A stretch of DNA of 64,000 nt from Vibrio sp. UCD-FRSSP16_30. GTDB taxonomy: Bacteria > Pseudomonadota > Gammaproteobacteria > Enterobacterales > Vibrionaceae. The stretch lies in the NCBI RefSeq assembly GCF_001676025.1, contig NZ_LZFW01000001.1:62001-126000 (forward strand). The letters are read 5' to 3'. This document shows positions 45,366 through 54,846 of this stretch, in pieces. How positions within the stretch are numbered: the stretch's first letter is position 1; every line of letters begins with the position of its first letter. Position numbers and translations under genes: made by a program. The notes beneath the pieces are model-generated. The model did no database searches. It was not told where the DNA came from and saw only the letters and a list, made by a program, of their open reading frames with translations.

Positions 45366-46039
45366 AGAAGACATTTTTCATTGCTGGAACGGACACCGAT
45401 GTAGGAAAAACCGTTGTATCAAGAGCGCTATTACAAGCTTTCAATGCTAAAGGTCTATCAACGATTGGTTATAAACCTGTTGCCGCAGGTTGCGAACCGA
45501 CAGAGCAGGGCTTAACTAATTCTGATGCATTATATTTACAAGCGGCAGCCAGTATTGAACTTCCTTATCAAGACGTAAATCCTTGCTCATTGATGACTCC
45601 GGCTTCTCCGCATATTGCCGCAAACATTGATGAAACCGAAGTTGATACAAAACTATTATCGACCAAGCTTCATCAACATCAAACCAATGCCGATATCGTG
45701 TTGGTTGAAGGCGCTGGTGGATGGCGCGTGCCGATATCTTCAGAGCGTTACCTTTCACAATGGGTCGCTGAAGAAAAATTACCGGTGATCTTGGTCGTTG
45801 GCGTTAAGTTAGGCTGTTTAAATCATGCAATACTGACCGCAGAAACCATCAGAAATGATGGCTTAAATGTGATTGGTTGGGTAGCCAACCGCGTTAACCC
45901 ATGTGAAGAGCACTATAAAGAGATCATTACCTTCTTAGAGGCAAGAATGGGCGCCCCAAAAATTGGTGAGATCCCTTATATGCGTAGTGTTAAGAAACAA
46001 GAGTTAAGCGATCACATTCACTTAGATGCGATTTTATAA
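45362..46039 (+). CDS. bioD: Dethiobiotin synthetase
   Basis: ATP-dependent carboxylation of DAPA to dethiobiotin. The P-loop is [12 protein letters not shown] (residues 8-19), and [10 protein letters not shown] is also typical. Length 225 aa. The ATG overlaps the bioC stop by four bases (ATGA). Last gene of the operon, followed by a bidirectional terminator. Confidence 0.96.
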   Translation: MKKTFFIAGTDTDVGKTVVSRALLQAFNAKGLSTIGYKPVAAGCEPTEQGLTNSDALYLQAAASIELPYQDVNPCSLMTPASPHIAANIDETEVDTKLLSTKLHQHQTNADIVLVEGAGGWRVPISSERYLSQWVAEEKLPVILVVGVKLGCLNHAILTAETIRNDGLNVIGWVANRVNPCEEHYKEIITFLEARMGAPKIGEIPYMRSVKKQELSDHIHLDAIL

Positions 46040-46079
46040 TCGGTTATTTATCGCGATGAGTATCATGAACGTTTAAAAT

Positions 46080-46108
46080 AAAATGCCCACTATGAAGTGG
46101 GCATTTTG
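46080..46108. terminator. Bidirectional terminator of bioD and the 53-residue ORF
   Basis: AAAATGCCCACT ATGA AGTGGGCATTTT: a perfect twelve-pair stem with A and T flanks on both sides, between convergent genes. Confidence 0.93.
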
Positions 46109-46154
46109 TTGTTTAAATACAAAGATTTAAACAAAATTTGTCTAGAGGCTATCC

Positions 46155-46316
46155 CTATTGGATATCACTTGCCTTTTTAGCTTGAGCATTGAGTACTTGC
46201 TGTTCAACTGTCTCGAAGTTGCCTAAACCTAGCTCTTCAAGAGCCTCTTCTTTGCTCATACCAAGGTGGCAACGCAGTATATCCAGTGCCATCTCATGAT
46301 TAGTATTTTCACCCAT
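46155..46316 (-). CDS. Small acidic protein of 53 residues, unknown function
   Basis: A short ORF preceded by an excellent ribosome-binding site (AAAAGGAG, 5 bp from the ATG at 46316) and followed by a strong shared terminator. The product starts MGENTNHEMALDILRCHLG and continues with MSKEEALEELGLGNFE, an amphipathic helical pattern with one cysteine (C-H pair). The MSKEEALEELG part looks like a short helix-turn-helix or sigma-region-like fold, but I do not recognise a family. Signals at both ends make it very probably a real gene. Confidence 0.75.
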   Translation of the reverse strand: MGENTNHEMALDILRCHLGMSKEEALEELGLGNFETVEQQVLNAQAKKASDIQ

Positions 46317-46650
46317 AACGAACTCCTTTTGTTAATGCAAGGTTAAATAAGTTAGCGATTATTGGTTGTAATTTAGACTTATTCATTGATTTTAAGCAAG
46401 TTACTTCTATAAAAATTGCGTTAATTGTGACCACGCCCAACTATATTGTAGCAATTTGTTACCGTGAGAGAGTTTTCGCAATGAGTCCTCGTGTATACAA
46501 TGTCATAATACAGATTCGGGATTGATGGTGTTTGTTTGGTCATTACTGATCGAATGGATTGAGAGTGAACATATTGGATTTTTATGGGTCTACTCTTATT
46601 ACCGAAACCTATAATGACATAGATTTAGCTTCTTACTTTGGAGAACATGA
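46317..46650. other. Divergent intergenic region before htpX
   Basis: These 334 bp separate the 53-residue ORF from htpX. A TATAAT at 46610-46615 is a possible htpX -10 box without a matching -35. No other ORF or hairpin stands out. Confidence 0.4.
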
Positions 46651-47526
46651 ATGAAGCGCGTAGCGTTATTTTTACTGACTAACCTTGCTGTTATTGCCGT
46701 ATTGAGTGTGGTGTTAAACCTTGTATATGCCTTTACCGGTATTCAATCCGGTAGTCTTTCAGGTTTGCTTGTGTTGGCAGCAGTCTTTGGCTTTGGTGGC
46801 TCAATTATCTCTCTGATGATGTCAAAGGGTATGGCACTTCGTTCTGTCGGCGCTCAAGTAATTGAAAGCCCTCGCAACCAAACAGAGCATTGGCTAATAG
46901 AAACGGTGACTCGTCAAGCTCAGCAAGCTGGAATTGGCATGCCTACGGTCGCGGTGTATGACTCTGCAGATATCAATGCATTCGCCACAGGTGCAAAACG
47001 CGATGACTCATTAGTTGCAGTATCAACCGGTTTACTCAACAACATGACCCAAGATGAAGCAGAGGCGGTGCTAGCGCACGAAGTGAGCCACATTGCTAAT
47101 GGTGACATGATTACCATGACCTTAATGCAAGGCGTGGTGAACACCTTCGTTATTTTCCTATCTCGCTTTATTGCTAACATCGTTGCGAATAACAACAATG
47201 ATGAAGGTGAGGGCGGTTCTAACATGATGGTGTACTTTGGTATTTCTATGGTGTTGGAATTGGTGTTTGGATTCTTAGCTAGCTTCATCACTATGTGGTA
47301 CAGCCGTAAGCGTGAATTTCATGCTGATGCAGGAGCGGCGCAACTGGTAGGCAAGCACAAAATGATTGCCGCGCTTGAGCGTCTTAAAACGAGCCACGAA
47401 CCACAACTAGAAGGTTCAATGATGGCGTTTGGTATTAACGGCAAGCAATCATTGACAGAGCTATTAATGTCTCACCCACCACTAGATAAACGTATTGAAG
47501 CGCTAAGAAATACCGAGCACTTCTAA
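46651..47526 (+). CDS. htpX: Membrane zinc metalloprotease HtpX
   Basis: Inner-membrane quality-control protease of the M48 family, partner of FtsH. Two N-terminal helices (residues 4-26 and 36-56) precede the zinc motif HEVSH at 143-147; the third ligand is Glu in [11 protein letters not shown]. Two further hydrophobic stretches lie near 155-180 and 192-215. Length 291 aa. GGAG precedes the ATG, and a terminator follows. Confidence 0.96.
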   Translation: MKRVALFLLTNLAVIAVLSVVLNLVYAFTGIQSGSLSGLLVLAAVFGFGGSIISLMMSKGMALRSVGAQVIESPRNQTEHWLIETVTRQAQQAGIGMPTVAVYDSADINAFATGAKRDDSLVAVSTGLLNNMTQDEAEAVLAHEVSHIANGDMITMTLMQGVVNTFVIFLSRFIANIVANNNNDEGEGGSNMMVYFGISMVLELVFGFLASFITMWYSRKREFHADAGAAQLVGKHKMIAALERLKTSHEPQLEGSMMAFGINGKQSLTELLMSHPPLDKRIEALRNTEHF

Positions 47527-47550
47527 TCCGTCTTTCTCAATGCAATCTCA

Positions 47551-47582
47551 AAAGCTTGGTGCAATCGCCAAGCTTTTTTTTT
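47551..47582 (+). terminator. Rho-independent terminator of htpX
   Basis: AAAGCTTGG TGCAATCG CCAAGCTTT followed by a T-run to 47582: a perfect nine-pair stem. Confidence 0.93.
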
Positions 47583-47606
47583 GATCTTTTTTTTATTTGC
47601 CACGTA
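47582..47606 (+). promoter_or_regulatory. ECF11-like (RpoE/ChrR-type) promoter candidate
   Basis: TGATC (47582-47586), 16 bp, then CGTA (47603-47606), about 75 bp upstream of the first gene of the eight-gene operon. This resembles the TGATC...CGTA promoters of singlet-oxygen-responsive ECF sigma factors. The -35 element directly abuts the htpX terminator. Both boxes are short, and the sigma factor gene is not in the window. Confidence 0.5.
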
Positions 47607-47681
47607 AGTACAAGATAAGTAAATAAATACGCTACCTTAAAATGGCAAGGATGCCGAACACGCCCTACAAGGAATTGGATT

Positions 47682-48104
47682 ATGAATGTCGATACTGTTG
47701 CCGATGTCTATCAAAGACTTAATAAGAATACACTCGATAGTCTTAAACAGATTTATCATCCAGATGTGGTTTTTGAAGATGCAGCCCATCAGTTAAATGG
47801 CTGGCAAGCATTGTCTGATTATTTTGAGCAACTGTATAGGAATGTGGCGGCTTGTCGTTTTGATATTCAAAGTACTCATCAAGCAGGTGAAGTCGGATTT
47901 ATTATTTGGATTATGCGTCTGCGTCACCCCAAGCTCAAAGGGGGCAAAGAAGTGGCGGTTAGAGGAATTAGCCACATAGAATTTTTTGAAGGAAAAATCA
48001 TTCATCATCGAGACTATTTTGATATGGGTGAGATGTTATATGAACAACTCCCTGTTCTAGGTTCGTTGATTAAAGCCATCAAAAAACGTTTGGGGCAATC
48101 ATGA
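47682..48104 (+). CDS. SnoaL/NTF2-like protein
   Basis: Protein of 140 aa with a cone-shaped NTF2/SnoaL fold pattern: an N-terminal helix (VADVYQRLNKNTLDSLKQIYHPDVVFED), a central beta segment, then GISHIEFFEGKIIHHRDYFD. Proteins of this type bind small hydrophobic ligands or act as isomerases; no catalytic residue can be fixed here. AAGGAATTGGATT precedes the ATG. First gene of the putative lipid-modification operon; its stop overlaps the next start (ATGA). Confidence 0.82.
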   Translation: MNVDTVADVYQRLNKNTLDSLKQIYHPDVVFEDAAHQLNGWQALSDYFEQLYRNVAACRFDIQSTHQAGEVGFIIWIMRLRHPKLKGGKEVAVRGISHIEFFEGKIIHHRDYFDMGEMLYEQLPVLGSLIKAIKKRLGQS

Positions 48105-48826
48105 AACCGATTCTTATTACAGGCGCCACCTCTGGTATTGGTCAGCAATTAGCGAAAGATTATGCCCAAGCAGGAACCGTTGTGTATGCGTGTGGGCGCA
48201 ATCAGCAAAAGCTGCAACAACTTGGTATGTTGTACTCAAATATCATCCCACTGCAATTTGATATTACCGATCGTCAGTCTTGTACACAGGCGTTGCAGCA
48301 GCTCGATCCTGTACCTAATACTTGGGTATTTAATGCCGGAGATTGTGAGTATATCGATGACGGTGTTATCAACGCGCAGTTACTTGAAAGAGTCTTTTCC
48401 ACCAATGTGATTGGGCTTGCCAATACCATTGAAGCCGCTCAATCTCATTTTGTTTCTGGTCACCATTTGGTGATAGTCGGCTCCATAGCCAGCGAAATGG
48501 CGCTACCGAGAGCAGAAGCGTATGGCGCATCAAAAGCTGCGGTCAGTTACTTAGCACGAACCCTTGCGCTGGATTTATCCAGTAAAGGGATCAAAGTAAC
48601 GACGGTATTCCCCGGTTTCGTCAAAACACCACTTACCGACAAAAATGATTTTCCTATGCCGATGATGGTTGATGTAGAAAGCGCCGCCAAAGCAATTAAA
48701 GACGGCATCAGCCGAGGAAAATCCCACATATATTTCCCTAAGCGTTTTACTTGGATATTGAGGTTTATTGGCAGTTTGCCATACTCAATTCAGCATGTGC
48801 TGGCTAAAAAACTGATTAAGGATTGA
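48101..48826 (+). CDS. Short-chain dehydrogenase of the lipid-modification operon
   Basis: SDR of 241 aa. The cofactor motif TGATSGIGQQLA is at residues 7-18, FNAGDCEYID replaces the usual NNAG, and the catalytic YGASK is in AEAYGASKAAVSYLA. The C-terminal 30 residues are hydrophobic/basic (FPKRFTWILRFIGSLPYSIQ), suggesting membrane association. It overlaps the preceding gene by four bases. The substrate is unknown. Confidence 0.87.
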   Translation: MKPILITGATSGIGQQLAKDYAQAGTVVYACGRNQQKLQQLGMLYSNIIPLQFDITDRQSCTQALQQLDPVPNTWVFNAGDCEYIDDGVINAQLLERVFSTNVIGLANTIEAAQSHFVSGHHLVIVGSIASEMALPRAEAYGASKAAVSYLARTLALDLSSKGIKVTTVFPGFVKTPLTDKNDFPMPMMVDVESAAKAIKDGISRGKSHIYFPKRFTWILRFIGSLPYSIQHVLAKKLIKD

Positions 48827-48831
48827 TCACC

Positions 48832-50109
48832 ATGAAGATAGCCATTATTGGAACTGGAATTTCAGGATTAACGTGCGGGTATCACTTGCACAAACAGCAC
48901 GATGTCACTTTATTTGAAGCCAACAGCTATATTGGAGGTCATACCGCAACTGTTGACGTTAATGTTGATGGCAAACCTTACACCGTTGATACCGGCTTTA
49001 TTGTTTACAACGATAGAACTTACCCTAACTTCATACAGATGATGGAAGAGATTGGGGTTAAAGGTAATCCAACGCAAATGAGCTTTAGCGTGCGTAATGA
49101 TGGCAATGGTTTGGAATACAATGGGCATGGAATTTCAAACTTATTTGCGCAAAAGCGCAATTGGCTGAACCCTAAGTTTTATCTGTTTATCTTAGAGATC
49201 CTGCGATTTAATAAATTGGCAAAAGCACACGCTGATGATGACTCACTTGATGATAAAACATTAGGTTCATTTTTACATAAGCATCAGTTTAGTGATTATT
49301 TTAGTGAAAATTACATCTTGCCAATGGGCGCGGCAATTTGGTCTTCAACTTTGGCCGATATGCGCGCTTTTCCTTTGTCGTTCTTCTTACGCTTCTTTTT
49401 AAATCATGGCTTGTTAGACATTAAAAACAGACCGCAATGGTATGTTGTTCAAGGTGGCTCACGAGCGTATATCGAACCGCTGTGTCGAGGCTTCTCCGAT
49501 AAAATCCATCTCAATTCACCGGTAGAAAAAATTCAGCGTACAGCCGTAGGTGTTCGCTTGTATGTGCAAGGTGTGTGGCAGTCTTTTGATCAGGTTATTT
49601 TTGCTTGTCACAGTAATCAGGCATTAGCGATTTTGGATGAGCAGCAAACACCTTTAGAGCAAGACATCTTAGGCGTAATGCATTATCAAGCCAATGAGGT
49701 TGTGTTGCATACAGATACGTCGTTCCTTCCCAAACGACATAAAGCGTGGGCTTCGTGGAATTATTATTTGCAAGGAGGCGATGACCAAGAGCAGTGTTTA
49801 CCGACTCTGACTTACGATATGAACATCTTACAGCACATTGAATCTGAGCATACCTTTTGTGTGTCTCTCAATAACAGCCCCAATATCAATCCACAAAAAG
49901 TCCTGAAAAGCTTTATCTACCATCACCCTGTGTTTACTCGTGATTCCATTGCCGCACAACAGCGAAGTGACGAACTGCAAGGGCTAAATAATACTTGGTT
50001 TTGCGGCGCGTACTGGCGAAATGGCTTTCATGAAGATGGCGTGGTGAGCGCACTCAATGTGGTTAAGGCGATTAAAACGCTGGTATCAGAAGAAAAAGGC
50101 GCGGCATGA
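48832..50109 (+). CDS. FAD-dependent amine-oxidase-like oxidoreductase
   Basis: Flavoprotein of 425 aa. I start it at ATG 48832, since AAGGA lies upstream and the protein then begins [19 protein letters not shown], an N-terminal FAD-binding Rossmann motif. The following [11 protein letters not shown] segment is typical of the NAD(P)/FAD-dependent, protoporphyrinogen-oxidase-like family found beside DUF1365 and Cfa-like genes. The C-terminal FAD segment is [21 protein letters not shown]. Probably a desaturase or oxidase acting on a lipid, by context only. Confidence 0.87.
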   Translation: MKIAIIGTGISGLTCGYHLHKQHDVTLFEANSYIGGHTATVDVNVDGKPYTVDTGFIVYNDRTYPNFIQMMEEIGVKGNPTQMSFSVRNDGNGLEYNGHGISNLFAQKRNWLNPKFYLFILEILRFNKLAKAHADDDSLDDKTLGSFLHKHQFSDYFSENYILPMGAAIWSSTLADMRAFPLSFFLRFFLNHGLLDIKNRPQWYVVQGGSRAYIEPLCRGFSDKIHLNSPVEKIQRTAVGVRLYVQGVWQSFDQVIFACHSNQALAILDEQQTPLEQDILGVMHYQANEVVLHTDTSFLPKRHKAWASWNYYLQGGDDQEQCLPTLTYDMNILQHIESEHTFCVSLNNSPNINPQKVLKSFIYHHPVFTRDSIAAQQRSDELQGLNNTWFCGAYWRNGFHEDGVVSALNVVKAIKTLVSEEKGAA

Positions 50110-50134
50110 GTTGTTCAATATCAGGAGTTTTATT

Positions 50135-50926
50135 ATGGCTGACTCAATAGTGGAAAACTCAACGTCAACACCAGCAATAACCAATTCGATAATAACCAGT
50201 TCGATAATGGTCGGCGAGGTCAGGCATAGACGTTTTTCTCCTGTGACTCATCGTATTAATTCGCCTTTATTTATGCCAAGCATCGATTTAGATGAACTTA
50301 GCGAATTAAAACAATCAGTATGGGGTTTTGGTGATAAATGGTGGCACTGGGCGCGCTTTTCTCGCAAGGATTATGTCGGTGAAGGCTGCCTTAAAAAAGC
50401 GGCGCAAGATAAAGTGTTTGAGCTTACAGGTAAGCGTTACAGTGGAAAGGTTATTGCTGTGGTACACCTTCGCTATTTAGGGCTCTATTTTAGCCCGGTT
50501 AATTTTTATTATATTTATGATGAAAATCAGCAGTGGCAAATGTTATTAGCGGAGGTCAGCAATACGCCATGGAATGAACGTCACTACTACGCCATTGATG
50601 CCAATCAAGGTCAAAATGGCGAAAATTGGACACATAAAAAAGCCTTTCACGTTTCGCCTTTTAATCCTATCAATCAGCAATATGTATGGAAATTAAAGCC
50701 ATTAACTCACCGTTTGATGGTGCATTTAGAGTGTCATCGAGAGCAAAAGGAGTTTGATGCGACCTTATCGATGCAAGCACAGCCTTTTAATAGTAAAAAC
50801 TTACTCAAACAATTGATCTTTACGCCACTAATGACAGTAAAAGTAGTCATGGGTATTTATTGGCACGCTTTAAAATTGTGGCTCAAAAAAGTACCCCTTT
50901 ACCCTCATCCAGCAAAACATAAATAG
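50135..50926 (+). CDS. DUF1365 family protein
   Basis: Protein of 263 aa. The start at 50135 is supported by AGGAG; the longer frame overlaps the previous gene by 50 bp. Family features are [16 protein letters not shown] near the start, [19 protein letters not shown], and [13 protein letters not shown]. The C-terminal part has a hydrophobic stretch. Function unknown; DUF1365 genes nearly always lie between an amine-oxidase-like gene and a Cfa-like gene, as here. Confidence 0.88.
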   Translation: MADSIVENSTSTPAITNSIITSSIMVGEVRHRRFSPVTHRINSPLFMPSIDLDELSELKQSVWGFGDKWWHWARFSRKDYVGEGCLKKAAQDKVFELTGKRYSGKVIAVVHLRYLGLYFSPVNFYYIYDENQQWQMLLAEVSNTPWNERHYYAIDANQGQNGENWTHKKAFHVSPFNPINQQYVWKLKPLTHRLMVHLECHREQKEFDATLSMQAQPFNSKNLLKQLIFTPLMTVKVVMGIYWHALKLWLKKVPLYPHPAKHK

Positions 50927-50973
50927 CACACCACAAATAGTGCTGCAAAATAGCGTAATAATGCAGGAGATTT

Positions 50974-52248
50974 ATGACTATGTATCAGACTCAAACTTTG
51001 ACTATTGAAAAGGAATTTTCACCGATACAGCGCTCTGCGAGAGCCATTATTTTTAAGCATTTACAAAAGCTGCAACATGGTGAGTTAGTGATTACGGAGC
51101 AGTTTGATTCGCATAAGTTTGGCTCAGATAAGTTTGATTCATATAGCAGCGTAAACCATTTTGGTCCGTCTTTTTCCTCTATTCATAGCAGTATCAATGT
51201 TTATCACCCTGATTTTTACTCGCGAATGATAAAAGGCGGAAGCATTGCCGTAGCGGAAGCGTATATGGATGGCTGGTGGGACAGTAGCGACCTAACCTCA
51301 GTGATGACATTGATGGCATTAAACCTTAATGCTCTAGATGCGATGAACAATAAACAAAGCTTATTCACTAGCGCCTTACATAAGATAGATCATTGGTTAA
51401 ATCGTAATACAGTGGCGAATTCTAAGAAAAACATTCAAGCGCATTACGACTTGGGCAATGATTTATACCAACAATTTTTAGATCGTAACATGTTGTATTC
51501 GAGCGCAATTTTTCATCACGCCAGCGACAGTTTAGAACAAGCGCAAGTGAACAAAATGGACAGATTGTGCCAGCAACTACAGCTAACAGCAGATGATCAT
51601 GTGATTGAGATTGGTACGGGCTGGGGCGGCATGGCTATTTATATGGCGCAAACCTATGGTTGCCGCGTGACCACTACTACGATTTCTGAGGAGCAATTTG
51701 CTTATGCTCAGCAAAAAGTCGAACAGGCAGGGCTATTAGATAAAATAACCCTGCTTAAACAAGATTATCGAGATTTACAAGGGCAGTATGACAAGTTGGT
51801 TTCAATTGAAATGATAGAAGCGGTCGGTAAAGAATTTCTGCCTTCTTATATCAAAAAATGCCAACAGCTTCTAAAGCCGGGTGCTTTGATGGCGATCCAA
51901 AGCATTACCATTGCAGACCAACGTTTCGACTCTTACAGCAAAGGCGTCGACTTCATACAAAAATACATTTTCCCCGGCGGATTCTTACCTTCCGTTACCC
52001 ATCTTTTACAACAAACTACTGAGCACAGTGATTTAGTTCTGCAAGACTTGCATGACATTGGCAGTGATTATGCTCGCACGCTAAAAGCGTGGCTACATCG
52101 CTTTAATCAAGCAGAGCCTGAGTTAGCAAGTTTTGGCTATGATCAGCGCTTTATGCGTATGTGGCGTTATTACCTATGCTATTGCGAAGGTGGATTTTTG
52201 GCTAAACGCATTAGTACCGTCCATTTAACCTTTAGAAATTCGATATAG
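50974..52248 (+). CDS. Cyclopropane-fatty-acid-synthase-like SAM methyltransferase
   Basis: Protein of 424 aa of the Cfa family: HYDLGNDLYQQFLD (157-170), SAM motif IEIGTGWGGMAIYMA (211-225), SIEMIEAVGKEFL (Glu282) and GVDFIQKYIFPGG. It acts on unsaturated acyl chains of phospholipids. Two E. coli Cfa active-site positions differ: the Cys of MQYSCAYW is Ser177 (MLYSSAIF) and the His of LLHTIG is Gln309 (MAIQSIT). This suggests a methyl-transfer product other than a cyclopropane ring, for example a methylated precursor as made by UfaM-type enzymes. AGGAG precedes the ATG. Confidence 0.9.
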   Translation: MTMYQTQTLTIEKEFSPIQRSARAIIFKHLQKLQHGELVITEQFDSHKFGSDKFDSYSSVNHFGPSFSSIHSSINVYHPDFYSRMIKGGSIAVAEAYMDGWWDSSDLTSVMTLMALNLNALDAMNNKQSLFTSALHKIDHWLNRNTVANSKKNIQAHYDLGNDLYQQFLDRNMLYSSAIFHHASDSLEQAQVNKMDRLCQQLQLTADDHVIEIGTGWGGMAIYMAQTYGCRVTTTTISEEQFAYAQQKVEQAGLLDKITLLKQDYRDLQGQYDKLVSIEMIEAVGKEFLPSYIKKCQQLLKPGALMAIQSITIADQRFDSYSKGVDFIQKYIFPGGFLPSVTHLLQQTTEHSDLVLQDLHDIGSDYARTLKAWLHRFNQAEPELASFGYDQRFMRMWRYYLCYCEGGFLAKRISTVHLTFRNSI

Positions 52249-52255
52249 GAGCAAC

Positions 52256-52789
52256 ATGATGAACAAGAGCTTACTGGTTAAGTCATTATGGTTTCAGTGC
52301 TTATGGTTTCTAGCGGTGATAGGTAGAGATAGTACGGTATTACTATTGTTTATTTGCGTGCTGGCGAGCATTGCTTTTTCTTATAAAAAACAACATATGC
52401 CACTGAGTTGGTTGGCAATGGTGGTGTTAGTGGGGGTAAGCCTTGATCTCATGCACAGCTTTGTCGGCTTGTTCGAATTTCCTGATGCGGGCATTCCTGG
52501 TTGGTTAGCCTTATTGTGGGTAAGTTTTGTTTGGTATGCCTATCAAATGAAATCTATTTTGACCCATTTTCCATTGTCTCTCGTATGTATGGTAGGCGCG
52601 TTGGGAGCGGCGGGCAGTTACTACGCAGGTATGAGTTTTGGTGCGGTGCACTGGCCTTATGCTAACGGATTAACCGCCATCATTTTAATGATTGAATGGG
52701 CATTGGTTTTTGCACTGATTATTTTCTCCCTTAACGCATTGCAAGCGCGACAAAATGGAGTAAAGCATCATGAGACGGATCCTACCTAA
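52256..52789 (+). CDS. DUF2878 membrane protein
   Basis: Integral membrane protein of 177 aa with five to six hydrophobic helices and few charges. The segments FPDAGIPGWLALLWVSFVWYA and GAAGSYYAGMSFGAVHWPY are typical of DUF2878 proteins that accompany Cfa-like genes. Function unknown. GGAG precedes the ATG 8 bp after the methyltransferase gene, and its 3' end overlaps the next gene by 20 bp. Confidence 0.83.
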   Translation: MMNKSLLVKSLWFQCLWFLAVIGRDSTVLLLFICVLASIAFSYKKQHMPLSWLAMVVLVGVSLDLMHSFVGLFEFPDAGIPGWLALLWVSFVWYAYQMKSILTHFPLSLVCMVGALGAAGSYYAGMSFGAVHWPYANGLTAIILMIEWALVFALIIFSLNALQARQNGVKHHETDPT

Positions 52790-53348
52790 AACCTTATTGG
52801 CGTGCGTCACCACCATTATCTGCATGATGAGCACGCCCAGTCCAACACAAGCTCAAGAACTCACTGGTCATGAGACAACAACTGAAGATTGGAAACAATG
52901 GCCTTTAATTGGCCGTGCTGATTTAGATGTGTTGTTTTTTGATATTTATACGTCGGAGCTTCGTGCGCCACAAGGGCGCTATACCCTTGGTCGTGATTTA
53001 TCGCCGCATCCAGTGGCTCTATCAATTACCTATGAAAGAGACATATCCAAAAAACACCTCATCAAAGAAACCGGTAAGCAATGGCGCAACTTAGGTTATG
53101 CAAAAGAACAATCCTTAGCTTGGTTAGACCGACTTGAAGGGATCTATCCTGATGTGGCACTGGGTGAACAGTTGGTGTATGTCACTGATGGGCAGTTAGG
53201 CTCATTTTTCTATATTCGAAATGACGGCTCGTCAGAGCTTCGAGGTGAAGTCATTGATGAAGCGCTCAATGATGCCTTTTTAGCGATTTGGTTATCCCCG
53301 CAAACAGAATACCCAAAGCACCGCTTACAATTATTAGGGATGAATTAA
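52770..53348 (+). CDS. Chalcone-isomerase-like exported protein
   Basis: Protein of 192 aa with a signal peptide (cleavage after TQAQ, near residue 29). The mature part follows the chalcone-isomerase-like fold: GRADLDVLFFDIYTSELRA, then AFLAIWLSPQTEYPKHRLQLLG near the end. Bacterial members are thought to bind fatty acids rather than to isomerise chalcones. It overlaps the DUF2878 gene by 20 bp and is followed one base later by the DUF3833 gene. Confidence 0.82.
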   Translation: MRRILPKTLLACVTTIICMMSTPSPTQAQELTGHETTTEDWKQWPLIGRADLDVLFFDIYTSELRAPQGRYTLGRDLSPHPVALSITYERDISKKHLIKETGKQWRNLGYAKEQSLAWLDRLEGIYPDVALGEQLVYVTDGQLGSFFYIRNDGSSELRGEVIDEALNDAFLAIWLSPQTEYPKHRLQLLGMN

Positions 53349-53349
53349 A

Positions 53350-53886
53350 ATGATTAAGTTGTTGAGAGTGGCGTTGGTGACTGTTGTCTGTTGGATTACT
53401 GTCATAGGTTGCAGTGCTGAAGTGGGTGATTATAAAGATCAAGGCCCTGCGTTTGATCTATTTGGTTATTTTGACGGTTCAGTTGTAGCTTGGGGTATGG
53501 TGCAAGATAGAAGCGGTAAACAGACAAGGCGTTTTCAAGTTGAACTACAAGGCAGTGTTAAACAAGATACCTTAACATTGCATGAAGCGTTTTCTTTTGA
53601 AAATGGTGAACACTCGACTCGCACTTGGGTGATAAAACGTTTACCAGATGGTCATTATCAAGGTCAGGCTGATGATATTGACGGCATAGCGACAGGCGTG
53701 GAAGTTGGTAATGCGCTGCATTGGACTTATGATTTTGAATTACCTAGAGGGGAGTCAACAGTATTAGTTGCCTTTGATGACTGGTTGTATCGACAAGATG
53801 AAAGGCATGTATTTAATCTTACGTCTATACGAAAGCTAGGAATCGAATTTGGAACATTAACCTTATTTTTCCAAAAGAACCCGTAA
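53350..53886 (+). CDS. DUF3833 lipoprotein
   Basis: Protein of 178 aa with a lipoprotein signal (lipobox VIGC near residue 21). The mature part starts with the family pattern FDLFGYFDGSVVAWGMVQDRSG and contains TRTWVIKRLPDGHYQG, a lipocalin-like beta pattern. Function unknown. Last gene of the operon. The lipoprotein and the exported chalcone-isomerase-like protein point to envelope work. Confidence 0.84.
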   Translation: MIKLLRVALVTVVCWITVIGCSAEVGDYKDQGPAFDLFGYFDGSVVAWGMVQDRSGKQTRRFQVELQGSVKQDTLTLHEAFSFENGEHSTRTWVIKRLPDGHYQGQADDIDGIATGVEVGNALHWTYDFELPRGESTVLVAFDDWLYRQDERHVFNLTSIRKLGIEFGTLTLFFQKNP

Positions 53887-53992
53887 CTTGTGTTATATCT
53901 CACTGTTTGTTACAAAATCTTAGGGTAGGTCAAAGGGACTTACCTTCATTTATGGTAGTATCTTTGCATTGTTAGTTTATTTTGTGTAATTA

Positions 53993-54805
53993 ATGACCAC
54001 TATTATTGAATCTAAACCTATTCTATTTCATAAAGCCTTCCGCCACTCAAGTTCTCAGGAGTGGGTTGTTTTTGTGCATGGTGCAGGGGGAAGTTCATCG
54101 ATCTGGTTTAAACAAATTAAAGCTTATCGAGAGCATTTTAATGTGCTGCTGGTGGACCTTCGTGGGCATGGCAAGTCTAATACACTGTTTAAAGACATTA
54201 TAAGTAAGCGTTATACATTTGAATCAGTCACAAATGATATTTTACATGTGCTCGATCACCTTAAAATAAAATCAGCGCATTTTGTGGGAATGTCTTTGGG
54301 AACCATTATTGTGCGTACTCTGGCAGAAATGGCCGGTGATCGCGTAAAATCTATGGTATTGGGCGGTGCAGTCACTCGCTTTAATACTCGATCTCAAATT
54401 TTAGTCAAACTGGGTAATTTGTGTAAAAACATCATGCCATATATGTGGCTGTATAGCCTATTTGCTTGGATTGTGATGCCGCAGAAAGGACAGGTTGAAT
54501 CTCGTTTGATGTTTATTCGTGAAGCTAGAAAATTGTGTCAAAAAGAGTTTAAACGTTGGTTTAAATTAGCCGCAGATGTCAATCCGATCATGCGTTACTT
54601 TAAAGATAAAGAACTGGCTATTCCGACGCTGTATTTAATGGGTGATAAAGACTATATGTTCATTAAGCCAGTTAAAGAAATGGTTTCAGTGCATAAAAAT
54701 AGTCAGTTAGTTGAAATTGAAGACTGTGGGCATGTCTGTAATGTCGAACGTCCGCATGAATTTAATCAACAGTCGATTGCTTTTATCCAGTCTCAAAGTA
54801 AGTAG
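53993..54805 (+). CDS. Alpha/beta hydrolase
   Basis: Hydrolase-fold protein of 270 aa. The oxyanion region is VFVHGAGGSSSIW, the nucleophile Ser101 lies in VGMSLGTI, the acid is probably Asp in MGDKDYMF, and His in DCGHVCNVERPHEF completes the triad. No signal peptide. The substrate is unknown. It lies 107 bp after the DUF3833 gene in the same direction and could belong to the lipid operon, but the gap contains promoter-like sequence. Confidence 0.86.
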   Translation: MTTIIESKPILFHKAFRHSSSQEWVVFVHGAGGSSSIWFKQIKAYREHFNVLLVDLRGHGKSNTLFKDIISKRYTFESVTNDILHVLDHLKIKSAHFVGMSLGTIIVRTLAEMAGDRVKSMVLGGAVTRFNTRSQILVKLGNLCKNIMPYMWLYSLFAWIVMPQKGQVESRLMFIREARKLCQKEFKRWFKLAADVNPIMRYFKDKELAIPTLYLMGDKDYMFIKPVKEMVSVHKNSQLVEIEDCGHVCNVERPHEFNQQSIAFIQSQSK

Positions 54806-54846
54806 TGACATCTAATTAAACAATGACAATAACAATAACAATATAA

